DNA of 29,644 nt, taken from contig JADDMT010000234.1 of assembly GCA_021401465.1 (NCBI GenBank), positions 1 through 29,644 of the forward strand, written 5' to 3'. Source of the DNA: Teratosphaeria epicoccoides. Lineage: Eukaryota; Ascomycota; Dothideomycetes; Mycosphaerellales; Teratosphaeriaceae. The translations under genes and the position numbers were made by a program. A model generated the notes under the pieces. It was not told the DNA's origin. It saw nothing but the letters and a program-made list of their open reading frames with translations, and did not search any database. Of this stretch, positions 1 to 10,237 are shown in pieces (the stretch's first letter is position 1; every line of letters starts with the position of its first letter).

Positions 1-238
1 CCCTACAGATCTAAGGGTCTGTCATCACGTGACAGATCCCTTCTTCCTTGTAAGCCCATAGATCTGTAGACTAACCCTACAGATCCGGGGATCTGTCCTC
101 ACGTGACAGATCCTTTCTTCTATGACTGTGCCTATGACTCATAGTACTCCCATGATAGTACTATGACTCATAGCACTCAGGACCCACATGATCCTGTATC
201 CTACAGTACTCCGGACAGTACTCCTGACACTCATGACA
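1..238. mobile_element. Right part of a G1-family gypsy LTR
   Basis: This segment aligns by eye with the right halves of the LTRs at 10552-11022 and 25096-25578. It ends in CTCATGACA, a one-base variant of the CTTATGACA end seen in those copies. It contains two imperfect direct units, each with an AGATC-rich part followed by a CACGTGACAGATCC block. The bases after 238 do not match the gypsy interior that follows the LTR at 11023. It is therefore a solo LTR or the LTR at the far side of an element lying left of the window. Confidence 0.8.
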
Positions 239-586
239 CGACTAAATAGGGACGGCTAAGCTACTTAGCAAAGCTAGCGTATATACTTGCCCTATAATTT
301 CAAAGTTAACTAAGGTACGTACTTGTAGTTTCCTAATATCTTAATCTACATGTAAAGTAAAGGTATTACGAAGCTGCCTAACATGTAACAGATTTGAAAA
401 TCCGCCTATGTTAGTAACCTCTGCCCTATACTCGCTACAAAGGCATTAAGTATACGCATAATACATGTTATATAGGCTATCTACCTGTTTACTCTTATGC
501 GGTGTAGGCATGCTATATCCTGTACCCTATATGTTCCGCATGTATTACTTGGTAAGGCTAGGGACATCCTCATAGGAGGAGGGGTA
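239..586. other. Non-coding stretch, nothing recognised
   Basis: This stretch lies between the G1 LTR fragment and the first family-2 repeat. All frames are broken by stops. I see no domain, RNA gene or repeat shared with the rest of the window. Confidence 0.5.
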
Positions 587-936
587 GTAATATAGTTAAT
601 ACTAGGGGGCTATTAGAGCCGCATAGGTTCTAATGCCTGCCCTTAGCATGTAATGACCCTGCTACATGTAGCAAGGGAGTCCTTCGTATATACGTTAGCT
701 TGTATGTTGTCTAAGTAAGATTAATGCCTAACGTAGGATGCTACTACGCCGCTAACCCTACGGTACCTCTACGGGGTTAGGCTCAGACATACTTTCTCTA
801 ATTAAGGGGCGCCGGGGGTTATAAGCACCTCTAGCGCTACCTCTGTAATAAGCAGAAAGCAGTACTGTCTTATACCTACTAAAAGGTCAGATTACTCTAT
901 CACACTACGAGATATTTTCATATTATATAGCATATA
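587..936 (+). repeat. LTR-like repeat, family 2, copy 1
   Basis: This 350-bp block is repeated in direct orientation at 2824-3203, with many C/T and G/A differences. Copy 2 has about 30 extra bases near 3000-3035. Shared landmarks are the start GTAATA..GTTAATACT, a CCGCATAGGTTCTAATGCC block and the end TATATAGCATATA. The LTR assignment rests on copy 2 lying about 260 bp upstream of a Gag relic. The expected TG...CA ends are not clear, perhaps because of mutation. Confidence 0.6.
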
Positions 937-947
937 CATCTATATTA

Positions 948-998
948 ATTATTAAGCTCTAGTAGGTTATCTAGTGTAGTTAGCTTCTCTAACCATGA
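948..998 (+). repeat. 51-bp direct repeat, copy 1
   Basis: ATTATTAAGCTCTAGTAGG and the following 30 or so bases recur at 1620-1670 inside the foldback element. Copy 1 ends exactly where the left foldback arm begins at 999. Its origin is unclear. Confidence 0.6.
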
Positions 999-1254
999 TG
1001 TTAAATTAAGGTCACATATAGGCAATAGACTTACGCATAGGGGGTAGCTACAGAAGGGTTGTATTATGTCAGGTATTAAGTATATAAACGAACGTGATGT
1101 TAGATAAGAAGAGAAGAAAAAATCTTCTCTTCTTAGCTAGGGTCAAATATCCCTTAACCCCTGACCTAAGTCAGAGAGGTCAGAGTTAGGGTCCTGCCTA
1201 ACTCTGACTCCTACTAACTTAGTATGGCTAGTATGCAACTACCTATCACATTTT
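999..1254 (+). repeat. Left inverted arm of the foldback element
   Basis: This arm is complementary to 1827-2079. It also contains a smaller internal hairpin near 1170-1210, where TCAGAGTTAGGG pairs with CCTAACTCTGA. Confidence 0.7.
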
Positions 1255-1619
1255 AACACTCCTACTTAGATATATACTAGTATACTTTACGTACTCTAAC
1301 TAACTTCTAATCTATTGTTTGTCTGACTAGTAAAGATGTTTGTTATAGCATGCTCGTGCTACTAGATTAATGCTTTTATAAAAGAGAACAATACACTAGA
1401 GCATTCTTAATTACATGTTTGCGAATTCATATGTTTACTCTGCTTTTACAGGTAAATCTAACTTTGTATAAAGTTGTCCTTCCCTTCTTAATTGTCCTTC
1501 TCTTTCTCATCATTATTAGTTACTAACTATAGCTTCTTTGACACATTAACATAGCTCTATAGAGAGGTATGCTACTAATCCTACTAGATAGTACTTCGTT
1601 TAACGTAAAGCTTACATAG

Positions 1620-1670
1620 ATTATTAAGCTCTAGTAGGTTATCTAGTGTAGTTAGCCTCTCTAATTATGA
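1620..1670 (+). repeat. 51-bp direct repeat, copy 2
   Basis: Second copy of the 948-998 segment, in the same orientation, within the spacer of the foldback element and about 155 bp before its right arm. Confidence 0.6.
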
Positions 1671-1826
1671 CTGACTTTTAGTAGCTCTGATAACTAAAGG
1701 CATCTAACTCTTAATCTTAGTAAGCTCTAGGCGTGCATTTGCTTCCTTCGTATAGCTTATAACTTTAGCCGCTTTAACAAGGTACTATCTTCGTTTAAGA
1801 ATAAAGTAACATAGTACTATGTTATT

Positions 1827-2079
1827 GAAATGTGATAGGTAGTTGCATACTAGCCGCACTAAGTTAGTAGGAGTCAGAGTTAGGCAGTACCCTAACTCTG
1901 ACCTCTCTGACTTGGGTTAGGGGTTTAGGGATATATAACCCTAGCTAGGAAGAGAAGAATTTACACATCCTCTTCTATCTATCACGTTCGTTATATATTT
2001 AATACCTGACATAATATATTCATTCTATGGCTACTTCCTATGCGTAAATACATTGCCTGTATAAGGGATTAATTTAACA
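1827..2079 (-). repeat. Right inverted arm of the foldback element
   Basis: Reverse complement of 999-1254 with scattered transitions and small gaps. It ends in TTAATTTAACA. Confidence 0.7.
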
Positions 2080-2378
2080 GGTTATAAGCCTAGGTTTTGC
2101 CTGTAGCTAGAAGAATCTGTTAGAAGAGTGTACTTAATCCGCTTGACAATTAAGGGCAGACTAGAGGCCGCTGCTGTACTATGTAAAGGAGACTAGAGCC
2201 TGTTAGAGCATGTCAGACAGACTCTCAAGACGCAGATAAGATGTAAAAGAGCCTAGCAACTATTTAGACATATTTAAAAGGTTCGTAGTTACCTTCTAAA
2301 ATTATACGGGAATTTAACATACAATAATCTTAGTTCATCTGTTTTATATTCATTTACTATTTATAATACTTTCTTACT
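2080..2378. other. Non-coding stretch before a Gag-like relic
   Basis: No recognised feature. It is AT-rich towards 2320-2378, as expected of a leader or promoter, and runs directly into the reading frame at 2379. Confidence 0.4.
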
Positions 2379-2823
2379 ATAGACTTGTCTAAGGACCGAA
2401 AGAAAGTCCCTACTCTAACACGAGAAAACAACGAGTTCTAGTTTAAGCAGGAGTCCTATCTCCTTGCATTAAAGAAGTACGCGTAGCTAATTGACTAGAA
2501 GGCGCCGCTTCTAACAAGCCTGAAGATAGCAATTGCAAATGGCGAAGTACTAGTAGTCCTAGTAGTTAGAGCGGATGTTAGAGCAAGTTAGAGAGCCGAG
2601 CTTACAAGACAGGCAAGTTAATAGTTAGAGGAACTACCTGCTACTTAGTAGTCGCCTTTTATCTTTTCAGGCATACCTCTACGTAAACTCTAGTTAGACT
2701 CGAAGGATAATCAGTTAGACTTAAAGGGTAAGCAGCTAGTCCTACTATAGTAGTACTCAAGGCATACGAGCAAGCAACTACGGAGATCCTCTGATCTATC
2801 CTTAGCCACGTAGAGGGATCAGA
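2379..2823 (+). pseudogene. Possible retrotransposon Gag N-terminus, start codon lost
   Basis: Read through TAG/TAA stops, one frame runs from 2379 to the family-2 repeat at 2824. It opens with I-DLSKDRKKVPTLTREN and continues EFxFKQESYLLALKKY. The first codon is ATA, which fits an ATG turned into ATA by the same G-to-A mutation seen elsewhere. The 'lTrENf-W' style opening resembles Ty1/copia-type Gag N-termini, but only about 150 residues remain and no zinc knuckle is visible. The second half is rich in Lys, Gln and Leu. The copia assignment is a guess; what I see is only a coding-like frame whose stops fall mostly at expected Gln codons. It is truncated by the repeat at 2824. Confidence 0.35.
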
Positions 2824-3203
2824 GTAATACGGTTAATACTAAGGGGCCATTAGAGCCGCATAGGTTCTAATGCCTGCCCTTAGCATGCAGTGACCCTACT
2901 ACGTATAGTAAGGGGGTCCTTTATACATACATTAGCTTGTATGTTGTCTAAGTAGGGTTAATGCCTAACGTAGGATGCCCCTATGTCACTAACCCTGCGG
3001 AACCCCTATAGGGGCTTCCTAGCCCCTCGGTACCACTGCGGGGTTAGGCTTAGACATGCTTTCCCTAATTAAGGGGCATTAGGGGTTATAAGCACCTTTA
3101 GCGCTACCTCTACAATAAGCAGAAAGTAGTACTATCTTGTACCTATTAAAAGGTCGGATTACTCTGTCATACTACGAGATATTTTCATATTATATAGCAT
3201 ATA
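2824..3203 (+). repeat. LTR-like repeat, family 2, copy 2 (probable 5' LTR)
   Basis: Direct repeat of 587-936. It is followed by about 257 bp of leader and then a Gag reading frame on the same strand, so it is probably the 5' LTR of that element. A primer-binding site is not recognisable. A CCTCTACGGGG-type stretch is expanded here relative to copy 1. Confidence 0.6.
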
Positions 3204-3460
3204 TGATACTAAATAGCCAAGCTATAGGCTTGTTGCTCATTTGGCCGGGCTAGCGAGCTAAGCCGCACATAACGTATGTAGGTATACCTTATACGCTTCG
3301 CTTCATAATTAAGAAAGGGTAGTGATTAGTTTTAGGACCTTACTCTATATTTAGGGATAGAGGCTCTATACGCTACTACATACCTACGTATTAATTACTA
3401 GTCGCATACTATATTAATTCTAATTACTCTACCCTAGTTGCAGCCTATAGAGTACTTATA
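3204..3460 (+). other. Leader between family-2 LTR and Gag relic
   Basis: No open frame. Presumed 5' untranslated region of the element whose Gag begins at 3461. Confidence 0.4.
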
Positions 3461-4030
3461 ATGACTAGTATTCCTGCCCCTAGCCAAGCAGGCTACACGC
3501 CTGCTCGTATCTAGCATTAACGCGACAGCTAGCTAGGAGAGGGAGAGGATGCCCGTAGCGTCATGCAGGAAACTAAAGACAAAGAGATAGCTCGCTTAGA
3601 GAAAGAACAGGCGGAGTTAGTAAAAGCATAATGTCTATACAATCTGCGAGCTAACGTAGCGTAGTGTAAGCGCATACAGGCAGCAGGCTCTTAGCAACTA
3701 GAAGTAGCTTTGATGACTATAACGTAGTCAGCTGACTCGCTAGCTCTAACTATGCGTAACTTAGGCGGCCTATGCCTTGAACTACCCCCTAAGTTCTTAG
3801 GGAAGACATTAAAAGAAGCAAGGACGTTTATCTGTTACTTAGAGAAGGTGTTCGTGTTGTTAAGCACGGCCTATAGTAGTACGCATGTAAGGATCATATA
3901 CACTAGCATGTTCCTTAAAGGGGCCACGTTAGACGCCTAGCATAATAGGCATAAGGTAGCTAACTTGGCACTAGAGTATACGTAGGAGATGTTCTACTAG
4001 GAGATAGTAGACATAGTCAAGGATCTAGCG
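3461..4030 (+). pseudogene. Ty3/gypsy-type Gag, 5' part, truncated by element A
   Basis: The frame opens with ATG at 3461 (MTSIPAPSQAGY) and runs about 190 codons with RIP-type stops. Residues about 30-60 are a charged, coiled-coil-like stretch (DKEIARLEKEQAEL). The stop-free portion 3752-3940 contains PPKFLGKTLKEARTFICYLE, followed by MFLKGATLDA and a degenerate aromatic segment. This is the arrangement of the fungal gypsy Gag capsid domain ('ppkF.Gk...a..Fi..le...'). The frame is cut at 4030, where the sequence changes to the left end of element A. Nothing downstream in the window restores the remainder. Gag would form the virus-like particle core that packages element RNA. Family identity is inferred from motif style. 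Confidence 0.65.
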
Positions 4031-4205
4031 TCTCGAAAATCAAGGCCCTAAGTAGACCGAGTAACTTGTGTTACTTAGCTTACTTACCTACTTATCTGAC
4101 TAGGCCTACTCGTATGTACCCCCGAGAAACTCGGCCCCTCCTAAGCTACTCGTGTCGCGGACGCGAGTAGCTTAGAGTGCAAGAGTGCTACTAGTAAGTA
4201 ACCTA

Positions 4206-4226
4206 CTACTAGCAGTATACTAGCGG
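4206..4226. repeat. Hairpin motif GCTAGTA-GTA-TACTAGC, left-end copy in A
   Basis: CTACTAGCAGTATACTAGCGG is a one-base variant of the palindromic motif. It lies about 180 bp inside the left end of element A. The matching position in copy B is 12323-12341. Confidence 0.6.
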
Positions 4227-4908
4227 CAAGTAGCTTAGGCACGTGAGCCGAGCTACTTAAATCAAAACAATTTGCATGTAATAGACGTTAAAGTCATGAT
4301 TTTAGTTAATACCATAAATCCTGTTATTGTCGTACTATGCTCTTTTACTATTAACACTAAATCTAACGTATAACGCAAATTAAGCAGATTTGCTAACACT
4401 AAACACATATATAGCTTAAACGTAGCTCTTACGACGCCTCTTGAATTTAAGCAAGCTACTATATCTGACTTGCGCCTTACGCCCGAAGACCTTAATTAGT
4501 ATAGCTAGTAACAAATGCATAGCTACTACATACTATCTACATATCCTATATTAGCCCTTATACATGACTCTTCTCCTCGCCCTCATCCTCTATTCCATTC
4601 TACTAGCTTACCTTCACTACTACCGACTTTCCTAAAGCGCCACTATTTCGCCCCTCCTGTAGCTCTCTAAAGGTTGCATTATTAAAGACCTTGTCGCTAT
4701 AGCCCTTAATCTGCTCTAACAAGGTCGAGTCTGTAAATGTAGTATGCTACTATAACTGACTATCCCTTAACTTAGAGTCGCCGAGCGTATCCTCTACCTT
4801 CTCTACAACGTTCGACTAGTTGCTTATAAGATTACACTAATCGAGTAGAGCGCATGCTATGCTACATCACGATCGTTAGCTAATGTATAACCCATGGCTA
4901 CTAAACTA

Positions 4909-4945
4909 CCGCTAGTACCTCCTATTAATATCGAAGTACTAGCGG
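4909..4945. repeat. CCGCTAGTAC / GTACTAGCGG inverted repeat
   Basis: Two perfect 10-bp complementary arms (4909-4918 and 4936-4945) separated by 17 bp. It overlaps the 3' splice region of the gene-1 intron on the minus strand. It is conserved at 13024-13060 with one mismatch. Confidence 0.65.
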
Positions 4946-4987
4946 TATGTTAGTAGCATAACGCTAGTATACTACTAGCATACTTAC
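4939..4987 (-). other. Spliceosomal intron in gene 1 (copy A)
   Basis: On the minus strand the donor is GTAAGT (from 4987), the branch site CTACTAAC and the acceptor CTAG (ending at 4939), 49 nt in all. Copy B has the same layout at 13102-13054. The hairpin motif at 4963-4979 sits inside this intron. Confidence 0.6.
4963..4979. repeat. Hairpin motif, perfect copy inside gene-1 intron (A)
   Basis: GCTAGTATACTACTAGC consists of 7-bp inverted arms with a 3-nt loop. The identical sequence is at 13078-13094. Confidence 0.7.
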
Positions 4988-7330
4988 CTAGCATCTTTTG
5001 CCTCTACCTCTAGTAAAGCTTGGCTCCTACTATCGCCTTAGTCTTTGTCCTTTGCGGTTAAGCTTCGTGTCCTATAGCTATCATCATTAACTACGCTACT
5101 ACATAGAGTTAATAATCGCACTTACTATGTGCCCGCTCTAGTAAGTCTTTGCGTTTTGCCTCTTGCTAGAGCCGCGCTAGTATCTATCCGTTATTAGCAT
5201 AGTTTAGTCGATATATGAGTCCTCTCGCCTATACTAATTGTCTACACTAGTCACGATTAACTGCCTACTCTGTAGCTTAGGCCTCTTGCTACTTCTGCCT
5301 CGTTAGTGATAGCTGGCCCTTACGACGCGCTAAGGCTACTAACCTTTCATCTTGCGTGTGTCTAGGTTAGGGCTTATCGACTATAGTAGCTTTTGTACTA
5401 GACAAGTACATGTTAGCAATCATGGCCATGATGTTAGACAAGAAACTAACCTTGTTTTCATGACACTGTCGTGTAGTGTATCCCGCGACAATGGCTCCTC
5501 TAGTCCCTGTATCGGCTAGTCGTCACTGTCATAATCGCTTGCCTTACTACTATAGTTACTAACATTTGCCCTTTCGCCATTAAAGCCCTCGCTCCCTCTG
5601 TTAGTGTCTGCTTAAACATCCGCTACATGCTTGCGAACGCCTACTATTAATGACATTAAGGCCTAGCTTGATCCTCGTGTCAGGCTGACACTACGCTAAC
5701 CTAACAATTACGTACGACCTAGCAGAAGTTAGTACAGGCCCTCTTAACAATGTCTCCTACGTACTATTCTCGCGTAGCGCCTTTCGCCTCCGCAAGTCCT
5801 CGTATTCCCTCTCTAAGCCTGTCATGCCGCGATCCTTCTTGATAGCTAGCGCCGCCTACACTAGTAGTGCTGTCTTGCCTTTGTCCTCCCCCCCTAATAT
5901 ACGTGCCGTGATAGTCGCCATGATAACCTCCTGTCTGTTAGCATCGAGCTCTTCCTAATACTTCTTCTTCCCCTCGAAGATATCATGGATATTGACACTG
6001 CTAACCGGAACCTATCTCGTCTTACTAGCCTTCGTCTTGAACTCCGAAGGGCTATTTCTAATCTAGGCTAGTAGGTATGTAATAGTAGTATACACGCTGT
6101 TTAACATGAAAGCGTTTACCTCGCGTGACTCTAAAGGATTCCATGCTAGTTTCCAATTAAACTAGAACTTGAAGAACGCCTTCTTTATACAAAAGATCAC
6201 GAGCGGGCTTAGAAACCTCCGGTCCTGTAACATGTTAGCGCTTTCGACGACATCTAAGCCTTCTCTCCTTACCTCTTCTTCGTTCTTGCATTCGAATCTG
6301 CTTTCTATTAACATGTCTGCGGCCTAGTCCTTTAAACCCTGCTTATTGTCTACCTTGCCAGACTATGCGAGTATAGCTTCTCTAACCCTATTCGTGTAGT
6401 TGTTATGACACTAACGTAACCTCTGCCTTATCTACGCCCCTAACATTAGCACTTCCTTATAGGACCTACGCAGGTACTTATAGTATCTAAATCTACATCG
6501 TCTAGCCTCGAGCTAACTCGACCTTTTATCCCTAGCATATTACGCGCTACGAGCTACTAGTCTATTGCAATATGCTTACAACTTAGCTAGTAAGTAGGAG
6601 CTATAGGGTATAGCACAGAAATGCCCTTCTGCCCTTGTGAAGCATCTATCTACGAGAGTTCTTAGACTTTAACGAGCAAAGGCTCGATTAACTTGTCTTT
6701 ATGCACAGGAGGGCTACTACGTATATCTTCGCTACTAGAGTAGTAGTATCCTTAGTCAGAGTTTGTAGTCTAGCTACTATTATGGCCTTGACAGCGACTC
6801 GACTAGCTCCTAGACTGACTTTAACTACTACTATCGCCCTAGCGGCTACGAGACTCGCTATTACGGTAGTTTTGACTGCTGCTATTACTCCCGTGATTAG
6901 TAGGTCGGCTATTATAATAGCCTCGACAGATGCTTAGCTACTATGTCTTTACCCTGTTACTCTTAGGTTTGCTACTATCTCGTCGCGCGTCGCGAGATAA
7001 TAACCGAGGCCTCTTGTACGGCCGATTCCGCCTTAGTAGTAAGGATGACCGCTTATGTGTCTAGTCTCTTCGTGACTAGTATGTCGTCGTCTCTATGCAT
7101 GTTAGCATAGCCGCTATATGCAAGTAGCTTTTCATATTAGTTACCTTTGTGTAGGCTTTAGGCACTATAAAATCCTTATAGTCCTAGTTAGCTATCTCCT
7201 CGTTACTGTCGTCTACACTATCGCTATCGTTGCTTAGCAGGTCTTCTAAATCATTCGCTAGATCGTAATTCGAACTGCTACTAGATGACGCGGAATGTGA
7301 CCTCTATTGTCTGTCTTTCTTTAAAGGCAT

Positions 7331-7715
7331 GATTAAAGAAGGACATGACTTAAAGGATTGGCAAAGAACAGAGCGCGGTATATCCTTCTTAGTCGTGTAG
7401 GTCTAGTAGCATGTTAGTAAAGGATAATATCTATAGCATGTAAATATGTACATACTACGAGTTACTGTCTAATGTAGCTACGTAGCGTCTATTAATACAG
7501 AAGAAAGAGAGGACGCAATGTTTATAGTATCTTGCGACGCGCGAGTGTCATCTAAATTCGGCTACCCCTAAAACTGCGCTTCCCTATTAGCCGGCGGTAC
7601 TTTTAGCTTGCTAGCAGTGTAGTATTAAAATAACGCTAGTAGAACTAGCCTCGGTTAGCATTGATTCTTCATTAATAGCTAGTATAGGTACAACGAAACA
7701 TCTGCGCTATATAGC
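7331..7715. promoter_or_regulatory. Divergent intergenic region, gene 1 / helicase (A)
   Basis: About 385 bp separate the gene-1 ATG (7330, minus) from the helicase ATG (7716, plus), so both genes probably share this promoter. It holds degenerate motif half-sites at about 7610-7640 (GCTAGCAGT...AACGCTAGTA). In copy B these form a perfect 9-bp inverted repeat. No TATA box is assigned with confidence. Confidence 0.5.
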
Positions 7716-9923
7716 ATGTCTGCCTGTACGACATAGCTAGACTACTACTACTACGAAGCGCCTGCTAAAAGCACTAGTCGCGTGCAAAACACATCGATAG
7801 GTACACTAGCATTCTACGCGATCTATACACTAAAGCTAAGTCGACAGTCCTTAGTCAATATACTAGACATGAGTAGCAGTGTACCTATTAAGAGCCTACC
7901 CTATTCTCTAGTCTCTACCTAACGATCCTACACCCTATACACACTGTTATTAGTCTCTAAGAGTAATGTAGACAATCCCTTAGGCTAGCTGACACCTATT
8001 CCTAGCCGTAGCATCTTAGACATTAACTAGCGTGAGATCCGCGCACAAGACTATCTTCTTGATTAATAGGACTAGTATAACGACTATCTGCGTCGATATC
8101 GATGTAGGCACGCTGACCTTATCTCTACTGACAGCAAGTCGAGCCCTATATACATACTCCGACCTGCGGCAGTTAAAGCGCCCGCATGTGCTTACGCGCC
8201 TGTAGATACCTACATGTAGTCCCCTGTCGAGACAGAGCCTAAAAGCGTAGTCGAAGTAGGCACGCCTATAGTCTCTGTCGTAGAGTTCTAACATCTTGCT
8301 TTAAGAGTGCTCACGCTAGAAGGTCTAGTAACGAGCCTATGCGCTTACAATTTAGCACCTAGTAGAGGGTAACTATAAGATATAAGCCTAAGTAGTGTTA
8401 CATTAGAGGTAGTTGCTCTATAGTAGATCCTACGTATATAGTAATAAGATTCGTTCTATATGCGAGAGAATATCCTGTACGTATTATTCTAAAGGCCTTC
8501 GAGCCGCATTTAAACTATAACAGCTATACTACTTTCGTGTTAACCCTAGGTGATTATCGACTTCTAGACTGTCTACTGCCAATAGTTTGACGATATCTTG
8601 TATAGTAGATGCTGAAAACTAACCTTACCTGCTCGTGTCTATAACGCCTCTACTATCGCTAGGAATTTAAGTTACAATTCCCTGCTACTACTAAAGAAGG
8701 CACTCGTTTCCTAGAACATGCGCTCCTTCGCTACTATTAACCACATAACTCGGCTAAGTAGGCCAAGCTGCTCTATCTGTTCTTCTAAAGTAGCGTACAG
8801 GCGTAGGTAATTATTATGTCGAAGTATAAGGCCCGCTTTAATCATGCCTATGCTCTACTACTATGGCGCCTTAGGTTTGTAAATTGTGCCACGCTAGGTC
8901 TTAGAGGTTCTTGTCGAGGAAACACGCATACTCATCGTTCGGGCTATGCCTATATTGTGTCTGTTTAAATTGCAGATGTTAGGATTACTTAAAACACGCG
9001 TTGTTTGTACTCGTTAGTCCCTTAGCTAACTTCAGATAAAAGATGTAGTAGACTCTTCCGCGCTTTTCGCACCTTATTGCCATAGCCGTAGCTGTCGTAT
9101 ATGCGACACCGTATTGTCTATCTTCTAGTCTGCTACGACACTATCTGTAGTAGGCATAATCTAGACGCTAGGGTCCTAATAATTGTAGCACTTAAGACAC
9201 GCATATAGGAATAGGATACTTAAGCCTATGCGCGCAAGGCAACTGTTTCCTTGCCTGACATGTACTGACTTTGACTAGTATCTCTAGTAGGCAGTAGAGA
9301 ATAGTTACATCCTAGGCAGATTTAACAAGATAGCTAGGTTCATTAGGCTAGATTGTAGGTCGAAAGATAAGGCCATAATTGTAGAGGACTTCGTGACTAC
9401 TAATCCTATTGTTAAAGGCTACTAAGACGACCCTTAGTTGCTTATATTAACTATGAACAAAATTAAGAGTAGCGTAACTCTTGCACCTGCTAACGCTATC
9501 ACGATACTAGATGACAACTTCAAACAGTAGTCGACTAGGCAAGCCTGTAGCAGGGTTAGTCGTACTAGATTAATGTAGTTAGCGTAATTCACAGAGGCAA
9601 TAAGATTTTACTAGGTTGCGCTATAGAGCTAATTTAGAGAATAGACTATAAACTGTTAGCAGACTAGTAATAATTTCATTAATATCATGCGCAAGGATTA
9701 GGGCAAGTAGAGAGGCATAGGATCGTGCTAGCTACGCAGGCTAGCGTGAGATGACAGATTAATTAGGGTTTAACTGCAATCTTGTAATAGAGTAATGCTA
9801 TTAGTCGTGCGCGAGTAGTATCGTTTTAGATAGTAACTACACAAGCGCCTCATCTAATAGAGTATATGCATAATACTAATCATCTCGTCTGTTCGTATGT
9901 ACTCGACGACTACTAAATGCTAG
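7716..9923 (+). pseudogene. SNF2-family helicase-like protein (copy A)
   Basis: A single plus-strand frame of 736 codons runs from ATG 7716 to TAG 9921-9923, interrupted by many RIP-type stops. A Tyr-rich start (LDYYYYEAP) leads into a region of unknown function. Around 8380-8410 a stretch reads DISLSSVTLEVVAL, which resembles the SNF2 Walker A 'DmGLGKTlevvAL' with the GK replaced, so nucleotide binding would be lost. Cysteine pairs follow (CSICSSK, CHSRSCRIC, CLTC), perhaps a zinc-binding insert. The clearest match is 9426-9545: LTLAPANAITILDD then STRQACSRVSRTR, which has the spacing of SNF2 helicase motifs V and VI (..LtLt.An.vi..D....QA..R..R.GQ). No clear DEAH box is visible. SNF2 proteins remodel or translocate on DNA using ATP. 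Its place inside a transposon suggests a transposition or chromatin role (inference). Confidence 0.6.
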
Positions 9924-9937
9924 TAGTATACTAGCGG
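9919..9937. repeat. Hairpin motif at helicase stop codon (A)
   Basis: GCTAGTAGTATACTAGCGG overlaps the presumed helicase stop codon. The same motif is at 17362-17380 in copy B. Confidence 0.7.
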
Positions 9938-10020
9938 TACGTCTACTGCTACTACGTTAAGGTCCGACCTATAGATTACTATCACATGTTTTAAACCCTT
10001 ATAATCGACAGACAACGACT

Positions 10021-10040
10021 GCTAGTAGTATACTAGTAGC
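10021..10040. repeat. Hairpin motif copy (A, transposase upstream region)
   Basis: GCTAGTAGTATACTAGTAGC is a near-palindrome. The corresponding copy in B is 17464-17482. Confidence 0.65.
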
Positions 10041-10218
10041 ACTCCTACTATGTCTACGCTATACATCTAAGCCGCTAGTAATACAGGGTATGACTCCATG
10101 CATATAAATACTATACACTTTAGATTTATATATAAAACTACTCGAAATTTAGGATTCCTAGCCAAAATAGCGCTCGTACTGCCTGCGATTAACAAAATGA
10201 GTTAGCTAATAATAACTG

Positions 10219-10237
10219 CCGCTAGTATACTACTAGC
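10219..10237. repeat. Hairpin motif copy, reverse orientation (A)
   Basis: CCGCTAGTATACTACTAGC, inverted relative to the copies at 9919 and 10021. In copy B it is degraded (17663-17679). Confidence 0.65.

Larger units (their letters stand above)
999..2079. mobile_element. Foldback/TIR element, about 1.1 kb, non-autonomous
   Basis: Two imperfect inverted arms of about 255 bp (999-1254 and 1827-2079) flank a spacer of about 570 bp. The tips are TGTTAAATTAA and its complement TTAATTTAACA. Matching landmarks include TTACGCATAG, GTCAGGTATTAA, CTAGGGT and CTACCTATCACATTT against their complements. The spacer has no coding capacity, so this looks like a non-autonomous foldback or MITE-like element. 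No convincing target-site duplication is visible at the outer edges, so the exact ends are uncertain. Confidence 0.65.
4226..7330 (-). pseudogene. Gene 1 (copy A): long unrecognised protein, SR/Q-rich N-terminus
   Basis: The minus strand opens with ATG at 7330 (MPLKKDRQ) and reads through RIP stops for about 3.1 kb. The N-terminal ~200 residues are low-complexity: Ser/Asp-rich, then Arg/Ser/Gln-rich with runs such as SQSQSRSQSSRCQGHNSS. A basic, helical region follows (ARRCRFRYYKYLRRSYKEV), then a globular part containing EEEVRREGLDVVESANML, FNWKLAWNPLESREVNAF and SSVNIHDIFEGKKKY, and a charged C-terminal part (LNDSELRDS). An intron at 4987-4939 (GTAAGT, CTACTAAC, CTAG) is the same 49-nt length in copy B; a second may start at 4611. 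The frame changes near 6680, so another intron or indel is likely. I do not recognise the family. Conservation in both copies and its place inside the element suggest a transposon-encoded accessory or DNA-binding protein. The exact 3' end is uncertain. Confidence 0.6.

Noticed and set aside
1460..1476. AACTTTGTATAAAGTTG resembles a phage-lambda/Gateway-type att core
   Set aside because: A short 6-bp-arm palindrome in AT-rich DNA. No vector sequence surrounds it, so coincidence is more likely than cloning contamination.
6701..6937. Open plus-strand frame rich in Ala, Thr and Val, repeated at 14806-15105
   Set aside because: It is the antisense of the SR/Q-rich part of gene 1. Its composition is what CAG-rich minus-strand coding sequence gives on the other strand, and it has no features of its own.
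8016..8294. Minus-strand open frame of 92 codons
   Set aside because: Antisense of the N-terminal helicase frame, absent from copy B because of the deletion; no motif.
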